Shown here piece by piece: positions 23,806 to 32,199 of a DNA stretch of 39,186 nucleotides. The position numbers were made by a program, and so were the translations under genes. The stretch is from assembly GCA_027338645.1 (NCBI GenBank), contig DAHWSH010000055.1:1-39186 (forward strand). Reading direction: 5' to 3'. A model generated the notes under the pieces. That model made no database searches and had not been told where the DNA came from. It saw nothing but the letters and a program-made list of their open reading frames with translations. Position 1 is the stretch's first letter. Every line of letters begins with the position of its first letter. Source of the DNA: JAJZIH01 sp021785265 (GTDB lineage: Bacteria > Pseudomonadota > Gammaproteobacteria > JAKAQQ01).

Positions 23806-25082
23806 GATCCATTCGCGAGACGATGGATCCCGAGCGCCCCGAGAACGTGCTTTTCGTAGAACGGGTCGGCGTTACCGGTCCGCACCCGGCGCAGATAGTA
23901 TTTCTCGAAGGCGGCCTTGGCCAAGTGCACCCAGTATCCTTCCTTCGTCCAGGTGACGTTGCGGGGGGGGATCTGAGGCAGGGCGACGAAGGCCATGCCC
24001 GTGTCACCGAAGTCGGCCAGGCAGATGGCATTCCAGGTCGCCTGGGCCGTGACCGGCTGACCGGAGAGGCTCGAGACGACGTTGGAGACGACCGCGCTCG
24101 ACATGGACTCGATCATGTATCCCGTCTTGGGCACACCCGTGGGTACCGGGGTGGGTTCGGGCGGTGCGATGGCGACCGCGACCCCCACGCCATAGATCTC
24201 GGGATAGCGGGGATTGCGCTGGTTCGAGTCGATGAGGATGAATCCCCGCGGGTTGACTAGGCCCTCGACGCCCATGACGGCATCGATGCCCCGGAACGCG
24301 GGGATCAGCATGGCGAATCCGAAGTTCACGGGATGCTCGGCGATCGGCTGACCTGTCGCATCGTGTTCGATGGCGGTGAGCTGGCCGGCTGTCACCTCCT
24401 TGACCTTGGTGTTGGTGATCCAGCGGATATGCCGTTCGCGCAGGGCGGATTCCAGGAGCCCTTTGGAATCGCCGACGCCGCCCAAACCGAGGTGACCGAT
24501 GTAGGGTTCAGGGGTCACGAAGGTCATGGGGACCCGGTGCCGGAGCTTGCGGCGACGGAGATCCGAATCCAGGATCATGGCGAACTCGTAGGCCGGGCCG
24601 AAGCAGCTTGCGCCCTGGGCGGCCCCCACCACGATCGGGCCGGGATTTTTGAGAAAGGCCTGGTAGGCCGTGTAGGCGGCCTCGGCGTGGGGGAGGGTGC
24701 AGACGGATTGGGTGTAGCCGGGTTCAGGACCAAACCCCGGGATCTCGGAGAAGGCGAGTTCGGGACCGGTCGCGATCACGAGCTGGTCGTAGGCGATCTC
24801 CCGTCCATCTGCAAGGACGACCTTTTGGGCCGCGGGTTGGACAGCACGCGCCTCACCGACCACGAGATCGATGCCCTTGCGTCCGAGGGGTTTTGCCAAA
24901 TGGACCTGGACCTGCTGGGGTTTGCGCCAGCCGACCGCCACCCACGGGTTGGAGGGGGTGAACTGGAAGCTATCCGTGGGGTTGATGACCGTGACGTCAT
25001 GCCCCTTGCCGAGTGCGGATTTGAGGCCGTAGGCGGTGGACAGGCCACCGAGTCCGGCACCGAGAACGAGGGTTTTAGACAT
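23802..25082 (-). CDS. sqr: Sulfide:quinone oxidoreductase, Acidithiobacillus-like
   Basis: A 426-residue flavoprotein that oxidises sulfide to sulfane sulfur and passes electrons to quinone at the membrane. The FAD motif is VLGAGLGGLSTAYGL (residues 6-20). FTPSNPWVAVGW and GPAYEFAMI are strongly like the A. ferrooxidans enzyme, as is the late GVPKTGYMIESMSSAV. Its three catalytic-type cysteines are present: Cys128 (QSVCTLPHAE), Cys160 (GASCFGP) and Cys354 (NAICLADFGDTG), close to positions 128, 160 and 356 in that enzyme. AGGAG is about 7 bases upstream of the ATG. It lies fifth in the efflux operon, 29 bases after the DUF2892 gene. Confidence 0.95.
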   Translation of the reverse strand: MSKTLVLGAGLGGLSTAYGLKSALGKGHDVTVINPTDSFQFTPSNPWVAVGWRKPQQVQVHLAKPLGRKGIDLVVGEARAVQPAAQKVVLADGREIAYDQLVIATGPELAFSEIPGFGPEPGYTQSVCTLPHAEAAYTAYQAFLKNPGPIVVGAAQGASCFGPAYEFAMILDSDLRRRKLRHRVPMTFVTPEPYIGHLGLGGVGDSKGLLESALRERHIRWITNTKVKEVTAGQLTAIEHDATGQPIAEHPVNFGFAMLIPAFRGIDAVMGVEGLVNPRGFILIDSNQRNPRYPEIYGVGVAVAIAPPEPTPVPTGVPKTGYMIESMSSAVVSNVVSSLSGQPVTAQATWNAICLADFGDTGMAFVALPQIPPRNVTWTKEGYWVHLAKAAFEKYYLRRVRTGNADPFYEKHVLGALGIHRLANGS

Positions 25083-25111
25083 GGAAGCTCTCCTGGGAGG
25101 GATCGGGGGGA

Positions 25112-25318
25112 TTAGCGGGTGGGCACGCCCATTTTCTTGAGCCCGATCTCAAGCGGGCAGAAGCGGGTGAATCCGCTCTGGAAAAGGTTGAACCCGACAA
25201 AGGCGGTCAACCAGAGGAAATCCCGACTGATAAAGATCGGGCTGGCATGGACGCCCAAAGCGAGACTCACGAGCACAAAGGTGCCGGCAAAAATGCGGAC
25301 GAGACGTTCGGTGTTCAT
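25112..25318 (-). CDS. DUF2892 (YgaP-like) inner-membrane protein
   Basis: A 68-residue protein with two membrane helices (IFAGTFVLVSLALGV and FLWLTAFVGFNLFQ), then GFTRFCPLEIGLKKMG. The FCP-x6-KKMG ending is the DUF2892 signature, with one conserved Cys. In E. coli YgaP this domain is fused to rhodanese and sits in the membrane. Here the rhodanese is on the divergent regulator. The ATG overlaps the RND pump stop (ATGA). A role in handling sulfane sulfur at the membrane is inferred. Confidence 0.88.
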   Translation of the reverse strand: MNTERLVRIFAGTFVLVSLALGVHASPIFISRDFLWLTAFVGFNLFQSGFTRFCPLEIGLKKMGVPTR

Positions 25319-28300
25319 GACGAGACTCCTGACCGAGGTACGGTCGTAGGGTGGGAGAGGAGAGAACGGGTGTTTTCCCGACGCGACTGCCAGAGGTAAT
25401 AGATGAGCGGAATCACGAAGAGCGTGAGCACGGTGGAAGCCAGGGCACCGAAGATGAGGGAGATCGCGAGTCCGCCGAAGACGGGGTCCTCGAGCATGAT
25501 CGCCGAACCCAGCATGATGGCCAAGGCCGTGAGCAGGATGGGCCGGAGCCGCACGGCTCCGGCTTCGAGCACGGCGGTTTTGAGCGCAAGCCCCCGGGCC
25601 CGGTGCTCGAGGATGAAATCAATCAGGAGGAGGGAGTTTCTGACCACGACACCGGCCAGGGCGATCACCCCGATCATCGAGGTTGCAGTGAAGGGTTCGC
25701 CCAGAAGCCAGTGGCCGGGAAAAACGCCGATCAGGGTGAGGGGGATCGCGCCCATGACGATCAGGGGCAGGAAGAATGACCGGTAGTAGCCGACCAGCAG
25801 GATATAGATCAGTACGATGGCGACCACGAAGGCCGAGCCGAGATCCCGGAAGACATTGAGCGTGAGGCGCATCTCGCCCTGCCAGAAAAGATCGTAATGG
25901 CCGAGATGCGGCTGGGAGGCGGAAAACCCCAGGTTGCCGACGTGAAGGGACTGGCCGCCCGGCAGTTTGAGACCGTCGAGCCACCGGGTGAGCGACAGGA
26001 CGCCGTAGACCGGGCTCGAGCGGAGCATGTGTCCGGTGAGATAGACCACCGGGTGCTGGTCCCGTGTGTAGAAGGGTCGTGGTGCCGGTCCGCGCTCGAT
26101 CCGGGCCACGCTCGAGAGTGCGACCCGCTGCTGGTGTCGGTTGACGAGGAACAATCCATCAAGCGGTGCTGTGCCGACCCGGTCCGGCCGCCGGAGACGG
26201 AGCACGAGGGGGATCGGTCGCCGCGCCCGGGGATCGTCCAGACTGCCTACCGCCACGCCGTGGAAATAGGCGGTGACCTGGCTCGCAATGTCCGCCGCCG
26301 AAAGACCATCCTGGGCGGCGGCCAGGCGCCGGATCCGGAGACGGTACTGATCGCGCGTGTGACCCACCGAGTCGTCCTCGTTGATCATGCCGTAGACCCG
26401 GGGGTAGTCGCGGGCGAGGATTTGGCCTGCGAGCGCCCGGAGTTCCGGGTAGGAGGGACCGTAGAGGGCGGCCATCATCTGGGAGCGGACCGGGGGCCCG
26501 GGTGGGGTCTCCAGGATCTTGATCCGGGCCGTGGGGTCGCTCCGCCGGAGCGGTGCGAGGGCGCGTTCAATCTCGCGGGCGATGCCATTCGATCCGATGC
26601 GGCGTTGGCTCTTGGCCAGGAGGTTGACCCGGATCTCGGAGAAGTTCCGCCCGCGCCGGAAGGCATCCCCGCGGACCAGAGCGGCGAAGTCCTCCGGGGC
26701 GGCCTCGCCCACGAAGCTCTGCTCATTCGTGACGTAGCGGTTGTGCCGGAGAATCCGGGCCACCGCGTGCGTCACCCGCTCGGTTTTGACGAGCGGGGTG
26801 CCCGCAGGCAGGTCCACGGCCAGGAGAAGCGTGTTCACGTTGTCGTTGGGCAGCATCTTGAGCGCCACCCCGAACGGGGAGAGCGGGCCGTTCATGCCCG
26901 CTGGACGGATGAACTGCCAGAGGGGTTGGAGCAGCGCGAGGATGAGGAGGGCCGTGACACCGACTCCGAACCACCGGCGTCGGCGGGGGGATTCGAGGAG
27001 GGGACGGAACAGGCGGAGGTAGAGACGGTGGAGCCGGTCACGGGCGGCTTCGCCCCGTTCCTCGAGCGTGGGCGCGGAGGCCTCCGCCAGAACCTGGGGC
27101 TTTCGGGTTTTGAGCCAGCGATAGGCCACGAAAGGCACCACGGTATAGGCCATGATGAGCGAGGTCAGCATGGCGATCGGAGCATTGAAGGGGATGGGGG
27201 CCATGAAGGGACCCATCATGCCGCCCACGAACGCCATCGGAATAAGTGCCACGATGACCGTGAAGGTGGCCATGATGGTGGGACGACCGATCTCGTCTGC
27301 CGCCGTCACGACGAGCCGCCCGAAGTTCCCGCCTCGTCGATCATGCAGATGGCGGTGGATGTTTTCGATGACGACGATGCTGTCGTCGACGAGGAGGCCC
27401 AGGGAGAGGATCAGTGCAAAGAGGGTGATGCGGTTGATGCTCTGGCCGGCGATCCAGCCCACCCCCAGGACCACGAACAGGATGAGGGGGATCGAGAGGG
27501 CCACGATGGAGGCCTCGCGCCAGCCCAGGAAAATGATCAGGATCGCGACCACCGCGAGGATCGACAGCCCGAGATGCTCGATCAGGGTATCGACTGCATC
27601 GTTCGCGGTGTGCCCGTCATTGCGGGTGATGGTGACGTGGATGCCCGCCGGTAGCGCCCAGCGTTCCACCCGATGAAGCCGGGACAGGACCCTATCGGCG
27701 ACTTGAACCCCATCGGTTCCCTTCTGGCGCGCAATGGCCAGGGTGACCGCCGGTTCCGGGGGGCGTCCCCGATGGGCAGAAGCCGGCCCGAAGCCGATCG
27801 TCGAACGGACGGCCTCGTTGGCAGGTCCCGGGGCGACCCGGGCCACGTCGCGCAGGAAGACCGGGCGATGGTGCCGGATGGCGAGGACGATTCCGCCCAC
27901 GGCTTTGGCGTTACCGAGTCCCGCGCTCACGCGCAGGGGCATCCGGCGTTCGTCCACGAGCAGGGATCCTGCGGGTTGGGTGACATTGGCGGCGGAAAGT
28001 GCCGCTGCCACGGCGCTGGGCGTCAGGCGGTCAGCGGCGAGGCGGGTGGGGTTGAGCCAGATTCGGATGGCGGATGCGGAGGCCCCCTCGATCCAGGTCT
28101 TGCCAACCCCGGGGACGCTCCGCAGGGGGGCCAGGACATGTTCGGCGATGACCCGGAGCGCTTCCGCATCCCGGTGACGCGCACTCAGCGTGAGGGTCAG
28201 GATCGGCACGTCGTAGAGACTGAGAGACTGGATCAAGGGCGGGCGGGTGCCGGGCGGAAGCCGGTTCAAGTTGCTCTGGATCTGGTTGTAGACCTTGACC

Positions 28301-28644
28301 AGACTCCGTTCTTCGTTGGCCCCGACCCGGAAGCGGACAGTCACCGTGGCGAGCCCGGCCCGGGCCATGCCATAGGTATGGGCGACCCCGGGGATTGAGG
28401 CCATCAGGGCCTCGAGTGGACGAACCACCTGTTCCAGCATGGCCCGTGGCGTGTTCGCCGGACGCACGACCGTGAGATTGATCACCGGAACCACGATGCT
28501 CGGGTTGTAGGTCCGGGGGGTTTCCAGGATGGCGAGCAGGCCGAAGAGGGTAGCGGCCAGGATGAGGAGCGGGGTCAGCTTGGAATGGAGGAAGGTTCGG
28601 GCGAGCCGACCGGCAGGATTGAGCGCTCGGGCGTTTTCACGCAT
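25315..28644 (-). CDS. RND-family efflux pump, inner-membrane subunit
   Basis: A 1109-residue proton-driven exporter of the AcrB/CusA superfamily, the inner-membrane trimer of a tripartite pump. The proton-relay pair in TM4 is present (Asp420 and Asp421 in LGLLVDDSIVVIEN). In TM10 the usual Lys is Arg1002 (GVVVRNSLLLIDF). TM11 has VRLRPILLTALAIMLG. The two large periplasmic loops are full length. It lacks the clear methionine pairs of Cu/Ag exporters, so the cargo is unlikely to be read as metal. It overlaps the adaptor gene by 8 bases and the DUF2892 gene by 4. Linkage to SQR suggests a sulfur-related cargo, by inference only. Confidence 0.93.
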   Translation of the reverse strand: MRENARALNPAGRLARTFLHSKLTPLLILAATLFGLLAILETPRTYNPSIVVPVINLTVVRPANTPRAMLEQVVRPLEALMASIPGVAHTYGMARAGLATVTVRFRVGANEERSLVKVYNQIQSNLNRLPPGTRPPLIQSLSLYDVPILTLTLSARHRDAEALRVIAEHVLAPLRSVPGVGKTWIEGASASAIRIWLNPTRLAADRLTPSAVAAALSAANVTQPAGSLLVDERRMPLRVSAGLGNAKAVGGIVLAIRHHRPVFLRDVARVAPGPANEAVRSTIGFGPASAHRGRPPEPAVTLAIARQKGTDGVQVADRVLSRLHRVERWALPAGIHVTITRNDGHTANDAVDTLIEHLGLSILAVVAILIIFLGWREASIVALSIPLILFVVLGVGWIAGQSINRITLFALILSLGLLVDDSIVVIENIHRHLHDRRGGNFGRLVVTAADEIGRPTIMATFTVIVALIPMAFVGGMMGPFMAPIPFNAPIAMLTSLIMAYTVVPFVAYRWLKTRKPQVLAEASAPTLEERGEAARDRLHRLYLRLFRPLLESPRRRRWFGVGVTALLILALLQPLWQFIRPAGMNGPLSPFGVALKMLPNDNVNTLLLAVDLPAGTPLVKTERVTHAVARILRHNRYVTNEQSFVGEAAPEDFAALVRGDAFRRGRNFSEIRVNLLAKSQRRIGSNGIAREIERALAPLRRSDPTARIKILETPPGPPVRSQMMAALYGPSYPELRALAGQILARDYPRVYGMINEDDSVGHTRDQYRLRIRRLAAAQDGLSAADIASQVTAYFHGVAVGSLDDPRARRPIPLVLRLRRPDRVGTAPLDGLFLVNRHQQRVALSSVARIERGPAPRPFYTRDQHPVVYLTGHMLRSSPVYGVLSLTRWLDGLKLPGGQSLHVGNLGFSASQPHLGHYDLFWQGEMRLTLNVFRDLGSAFVVAIVLIYILLVGYYRSFFLPLIVMGAIPLTLIGVFPGHWLLGEPFTATSMIGVIALAGVVVRNSLLLIDFILEHRARGLALKTAVLEAGAVRLRPILLTALAIMLGSAIMLEDPVFGGLAISLIFGALASTVLTLFVIPLIYYLWQSRRENTRSLLSHPTTVPRSGVSS

Positions 28645-29704
28645 GAAGGGGAACCGGAATGATCCGTGTGCCGTTTTCGAGGCGGGCCGGGGGCTGGACG
28701 ACGACTTGGTCTCCCGCCTTGAGACCCGCTGCGATGGCGATTTCGGGGCCCTGAGCTTGCGGGGTGAGCCGGACCGGCTGGAAGAAGACCCGTCCCTTCG
28801 AGTTCACGAGAAAGACCCCGACGAGGCCGGCCCGCCTGACGAGTGCCGGTCGCGGAATGCCGAGTGCCCGCCGCCGTCTCACTGGAAAGGCGACCGTGGC
28901 CAGGGCGCCGTAGGCCGGTTGGGGTCCGTTGATCGGCAGGAGGAGCCTCACCTCGTGGGTTTCGGTGGAGGGATCCATGGCTCCGACCATGCGAATGATA
29001 TGGGCCTGGTAGAGCTGCCCGTTGACCGAGACCGTGACGGATTCGCCGATCCCAAGACTTCGGTAGAGGGAGTTCGCGACGGCGGTGCGGATTTCGGAGG
29101 CTCCACCCACGAGCCTCAAGAGGGGAGCACCAGGCGCGGCGAATGCTCCCTGGTGCAGGAAACGTTCTGACACGATTCCGGGGAAAGGTGCCCGGATCCT
29201 CGCGTAGGACAGGTTGGCCCGCGCGGCCGTCCATCCGGCCCGAGCCGCCCGGGCCTCGGCCTGGGCGATCTGGTCCCGGCGGTGGACGTCTTCGTATTCA
29301 TGGGTGGAGACGGCGCCTTCCCGGTAAAGAGCCTGGTAGCGTTGCTCCTGCTTTGTGGCCTCCTTGAGGTTGAGCTCTGCGGCGATGCGCCGGTCGCGGG
29401 CTTGGGCGAGGAGCGCTCGGGCATCGGCCTGTCCGACCACGGCCAGGAGGGTCCCCTGACGCACGGGGGAGCCGGCCTTCACGGGCGAGGCCGTGATGAA
29501 CCCACCCTGGCGGGAAGCCAGGAGCGCGGTGTGTTGTCTCGTCACCTGGCCGGGAATGCTCACCGTCGTCGTGAGGTGGAGCGGGAGGACGGTAGCCACC
29601 CGGACCCGGAAGACCGGTTGCGTTGAGGTCGCGGACGGATGTCGGGTGCAGGCCGTGGTCAGGAGCAAGAGGGTGGCCAGAGCAGGAAAGCGGAGTCTTC
29701 TCAT
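28637..29704 (-). CDS. RND periplasmic adaptor lipoprotein
   Basis: A 355-residue membrane-fusion protein that bridges pump and outer-membrane channel. The lipoprotein signal is LPALATLLLLTTAC-type (ATLLLLTTACTRH), lipid site near residue 19. Lipoyl halves are visible in SRQGGFITASPVKAGSPVRQ and RIRAPFPGIVSERFLHQGAF, separated by a coiled-coil hairpin rich in Ala, Arg and Glu. A beta-barrel and membrane-proximal domain follow. ATG 29704 has GGGGGA 6 bases upstream; a TTG at 29710 would overlap the TolC gene. It lies 2 bases after the TolC stop. Confidence 0.9.
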   Translation of the reverse strand: MRRLRFPALATLLLLTTACTRHPSATSTQPVFRVRVATVLPLHLTTTVSIPGQVTRQHTALLASRQGGFITASPVKAGSPVRQGTLLAVVGQADARALLAQARDRRIAAELNLKEATKQEQRYQALYREGAVSTHEYEDVHRRDQIAQAEARAARAGWTAARANLSYARIRAPFPGIVSERFLHQGAFAAPGAPLLRLVGGASEIRTAVANSLYRSLGIGESVTVSVNGQLYQAHIIRMVGAMDPSTETHEVRLLLPINGPQPAYGALATVAFPVRRRRALGIPRPALVRRAGLVGVFLVNSKGRVFFQPVRLTPQAQGPEIAIAAGLKAGDQVVVQPPARLENGTRIIPVPLHA

Positions 29705-29706
29705 CT

Positions 29707-31146
29707 TCAATCCCCCGGGTGTCCAGAGTCGTCAGGAGCGGAAATGACCGTGCCCGGACCCAGGCGGTTCAGGGTGAGTCGGAGTGCAGCCTGTCCGAGC
29801 ACCAGGCGGTAACGGCTGAGAACCAGTCGGGACCGGGCCCGCTCGAGCCGGGCCTGGGCGGAAAGGAGCTGGGTCAGCGTGCCCAGGCCGTGGCTGTAGC
29901 GGAGTTCCACGAGATGGGCAGCGAGCCGGGCTTCATGCGCTGCGATTTGGCTCGCCCGGACCTCGTGCTCGGCGACGCGAACGTTCCGGACGCTTTGAAT
30001 CAAGGCCCGTTCGAGCTGCCGTTGTGCCTGGACGAGTTCAGCCCCGACCTTCCGCCGGTGGGCCCGGGCGGCGGATTCGGCGCCGGATTCGACCCCCGCC
30101 GTGTAGAGGTTCCAGCGCAACTCGAGAAGGAAGGTATTGGAAGGCGCGTGAAAGCTCGGGGTTCGGCCGTTCCAGTCATGGCGGAGGATGAGGTCGAGCC
30201 GGGGACCGCGCCCGTCCTCGGTGGCACTGAGAAAGGACCCCTGAGCCCGCAGTTGGGCACGCAACGAGCGCAGGTCCGGATTGTCGTGAAGGAGGGTGTG
30301 CCGGAGCTGCGCCAGTGTTCCCTGGGGTGCCGACACCTCGACGGCCGGACCGGGAACGATCCGGCTCGATGCCGGAAGGCCGAGCGCGATCCGAAAGCTG
30401 TCCAGGGCGTCTTGCCAGCGGGACCGCGCGGCTTCTTCCCGGGCCCGGTCTTCCGCGAGATGGGCACGGGCGCCCAGGACATCGCTCCGGATGACGAGTC
30501 CTTTCCGGAACAATGACTCGGCGATCCGGAGGTCTCCCTGGGCAGCCCGCACGGCCTGCCTGGCCGCCGTAAAGAGTGCGTGGGTGGCGTGGACCGCGTC
30601 GTAGCGCCTGAGCACTTCGAAGGTAATAAGCCCAGTCGAGGCTCCGGCGTGGACTTTTCGGGCATCGAGCAGGGCCCGCGCTCCGCGTTCCTCTGCCGCA
30701 TGGGTGCCGCTCGCAAACAGGGGAACATCGAGCACGATGCCGGTATCGAAGTTGTCGGCATAGTCCGGATTGTCCAGGGCGGCCGGCTGGGTGCCCAGGG
30801 AAGAGGGGCCGGTGTAGCTACCGAGACCGAGATCCCCGAAGCTGGCCCGCCCTTCGCTCAGCCGGTAGCCGAGGACGGTGAGCGGATCGTTGCTGCGCCC
30901 GGCCGCCCACTCGAGCCCCAGGTGGGGCAATCGCCGGCCTTGGGCTTCTGTCAGTCGGCCCCGGGCGGAGGCGACTTGGGCTTGCCGGATCGTGGATTCC
31001 GGGCTGGTCCGGAGTGCCAGGGAGACCGCGGCCTGGAATCCGATGGGCCGGGCCAGAGCCTGCTGGAAGAGTGCTGCGGTCAAGGCGAGCATGCCGGTGA
31101 GGAGGCATGTGCTGCGGAGTGTTTTCGGCTTCGATCGATTGACCAT
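29707..31146 (-). CDS. TolC-family outer-membrane efflux channel
   Basis: A 479-residue protein with a signal peptide (LLTGMLALTAALFQQALA). Two tandem OEP repeats follow. Typical parts are FQAAVSLALRTSPESTIRQA, the strand region NFDTGIVLDVPLF, VIRSDVLGARAHLAEDRAR, and the second repeat with NTFLLELRWNLYTAG and HGLGTLTQLLSAQARLERAR. Known role: trimeric exit duct for RND pumps. It is the first gene of the efflux-SQR operon and is read from the promoter at 31189-31217. Confidence 0.92.
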   Translation of the reverse strand: MVNRSKPKTLRSTCLLTGMLALTAALFQQALARPIGFQAAVSLALRTSPESTIRQAQVASARGRLTEAQGRRLPHLGLEWAAGRSNDPLTVLGYRLSEGRASFGDLGLGSYTGPSSLGTQPAALDNPDYADNFDTGIVLDVPLFASGTHAAEERGARALLDARKVHAGASTGLITFEVLRRYDAVHATHALFTAARQAVRAAQGDLRIAESLFRKGLVIRSDVLGARAHLAEDRAREEAARSRWQDALDSFRIALGLPASSRIVPGPAVEVSAPQGTLAQLRHTLLHDNPDLRSLRAQLRAQGSFLSATEDGRGPRLDLILRHDWNGRTPSFHAPSNTFLLELRWNLYTAGVESGAESAARAHRRKVGAELVQAQRQLERALIQSVRNVRVAEHEVRASQIAAHEARLAAHLVELRYSHGLGTLTQLLSAQARLERARSRLVLSRYRLVLGQAALRLTLNRLGPGTVISAPDDSGHPGD

Positions 31147-31157
31147 GGCAGGACGGC

Positions 31158-31186
31158 TTGAATGTTGAACTCATATGTTCTATTAT
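31158..31186 (+). promoter_or_regulatory. Promoter of the ArsR-rhodanese gene
   Basis: TTGAAT (31158-31163), a 17-base spacer and TATTAT (31181-31186) match sigma70 boxes at 4/6 and 5/6. The predicted start is near 31193, giving a leader of about 24 bases. Its -10 touches the inverted repeat at 31185. Confidence 0.6.
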
Positions 31187-31204
31187 TCAATATAACGATT
31201 GAAT
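31185..31204. promoter_or_regulatory. Inverted-repeat operator between divergent genes
   Basis: ATTCAAT-N6-ATTGAAT is a perfect 7-bp inverted repeat. It covers the minus-strand -10 box (31194-31189) and reaches the end of the plus-strand -10. A second, shorter repeat GAAC-N6-GTTC (31167-31180) lies in the plus-strand spacer. AT-rich dyads of this size are typical ArsR-family sites. Confidence 0.6.
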
Positions 31205-31217
31205 GTATGATTGTCAA
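31189..31217 (-). promoter_or_regulatory. Promoter of the TolC-RND-SQR operon
   Basis: On the minus strand TTGACA (31217-31212), a 17-base spacer and TATATT (31194-31189) give a near-consensus sigma70 promoter (6/6 and 5/6). The predicted start is about 37 bases before the TolC ATG. The -35 box touches the first base of the ArsR start codon. Confidence 0.75.
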
Positions 31218-31912
31218 TGACCCACCAAACCTTTTCCGACAGGCAAACCCTTTTCAGCCAGTTCGCCTTGGTTGCCGATGCCCTGGCTCATGGGCACCGG
31301 CTGTCTTTGCTTGAACTTTTGGCCCAGGGAGAGCGCAGGGTCGAGGTGCTCGCGGGATTTCTCGGGATCAGTATCGCGAGTGCCTCCCAGCATCTCCAGA
31401 AACTCAAGCGGGCAGGCCTCGTGATCGATCGACCGAACGGGCGGCATCGTCTCTACCGGCTCTCTGGTGACCAGGTCTCATCCCTCGTCCTGTCCCTGGA
31501 AAAGGTGGCCGAAGCCTCGCTGGCCAGTGTTGAGAAACTGGTTCATGAGCAGATCCGGAGCCGTGATGAGGAGCCTCCCATCCGGGCCACTGAACTGTGG
31601 GCGCGGATGGGGCAGGAACCCCTGGTCCTGCTCGACGTGCGGCCCGCCGAGGAGTACCGGGCCGGGCATCTGCCAGGAGCCATTCATATTCCCTGGGAGC
31701 AGCTCCGGCGCGAGTCACCTGACCTACCTCACGAGTCGATGATCGTGGTCTATTGCCGCGGGCCCTACTGTTTCCTTGCGCTCGAGGCCCTGAAGGCCCT
31801 GCGTCGCCAGGGTTACCGGGTGCGGCGTCTGGAAGAGGGCGTGCCCGAATGGCGACGTCTCGGATTTCCCGTTGAAGGCGAGGCCGTGGAGACCGAGCGA
31901 GCCTTGGGTTGA
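31217..31912 (+). CDS. ArsR-family regulator fused to rhodanese
   Basis: A 231-residue fusion. Residues 10-85 are an ArsR winged helix (DALAHGHRLSLLELLAQGER, GISIASASQHLQKLKRAGLV, RHRLYRL). Residues 125-220 are a rhodanese domain (LLDVRPAEEYRAGHLPGAIH-IPW) with the active loop YCRGPYC, Cys180 and Cys185. There is no cysteine in the winged-helix part, so the two-thiol switch of SqrR/BigR-type repressors is absent. Sulfur sensing through Cys180 persulfide is inferred. ATG 31217 is used; TTG 31211 is possible and no Shine-Dalgarno is seen. Divergent to the efflux-SQR operon, it is its likely repressor. Confidence 0.9.
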   Translation: MTHQTFSDRQTLFSQFALVADALAHGHRLSLLELLAQGERRVEVLAGFLGISIASASQHLQKLKRAGLVIDRPNGRHRLYRLSGDQVSSLVLSLEKVAEASLASVEKLVHEQIRSRDEEPPIRATELWARMGQEPLVLLDVRPAEEYRAGHLPGAIHIPWEQLRRESPDLPHESMIVVYCRGPYCFLALEALKALRRQGYRVRRLEEGVPEWRRLGFPVEGEAVETERALG

Positions 31913-32170
31913 AGGGTCGCCGATCCTGCAATCGGGGATGCGGCGGGTCTGTTTTCTGCGGTGCGGTTTATCCGCTGCAGGTTAGCCGCTGGATAGGTCC
32001 GATAGGGCCGGGTTTTTCCCCGTCACAGGAGCCAGAACCGCGCAGGCTCGTGACGGCTTGAGCGCGAGGGCGAATCAGACTCGTACCTTATACAGATGGA
32101 ATCCCCAAACGATGTCGAGCCGATTGCAAGATCGGTGGCTGACAGGTGCTTCCTGTTCGACCCAACACAT
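31913..32170. other. Non-coding stretch with three hairpins
   Basis: No supported gene. CCGAT-N6-ATCGG occurs twice, near 31920-31940 and near 32110-32135. CCGTCAC (32020-32026) with GTGACGG (32050-32056), plus GAGCC with GGCTC inside it, makes a 12-bp stem with a two-base bulge. The first hairpin, followed by TGTTTTCTG, may end the ArsR transcript. The others could be part of a small RNA, for which there is no further evidence. Confidence 0.45.
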
Positions 32171-32199
32171 TTGACATCGCGCTATCATGCTGTTATAAA
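32171..32199 (+). promoter_or_regulatory. Strong promoter of the kor operon
   Basis: TTGACA (32171-32176), a 17-base spacer and TATAAA (32194-32199) match sigma70 boxes at 6/6 and 5/6. The predicted start near 32206 leaves about 160 bases of leader before the first gene. Confidence 0.78.

Noticed and set aside
25897..27654. Plus-strand 585-codon open frame opposite the RND pump.
   Set aside because: Composition is Arg/Gly/Asp/Glu-rich low complexity typical of antisense frames in GC-rich DNA, and the RND gene is unambiguous.
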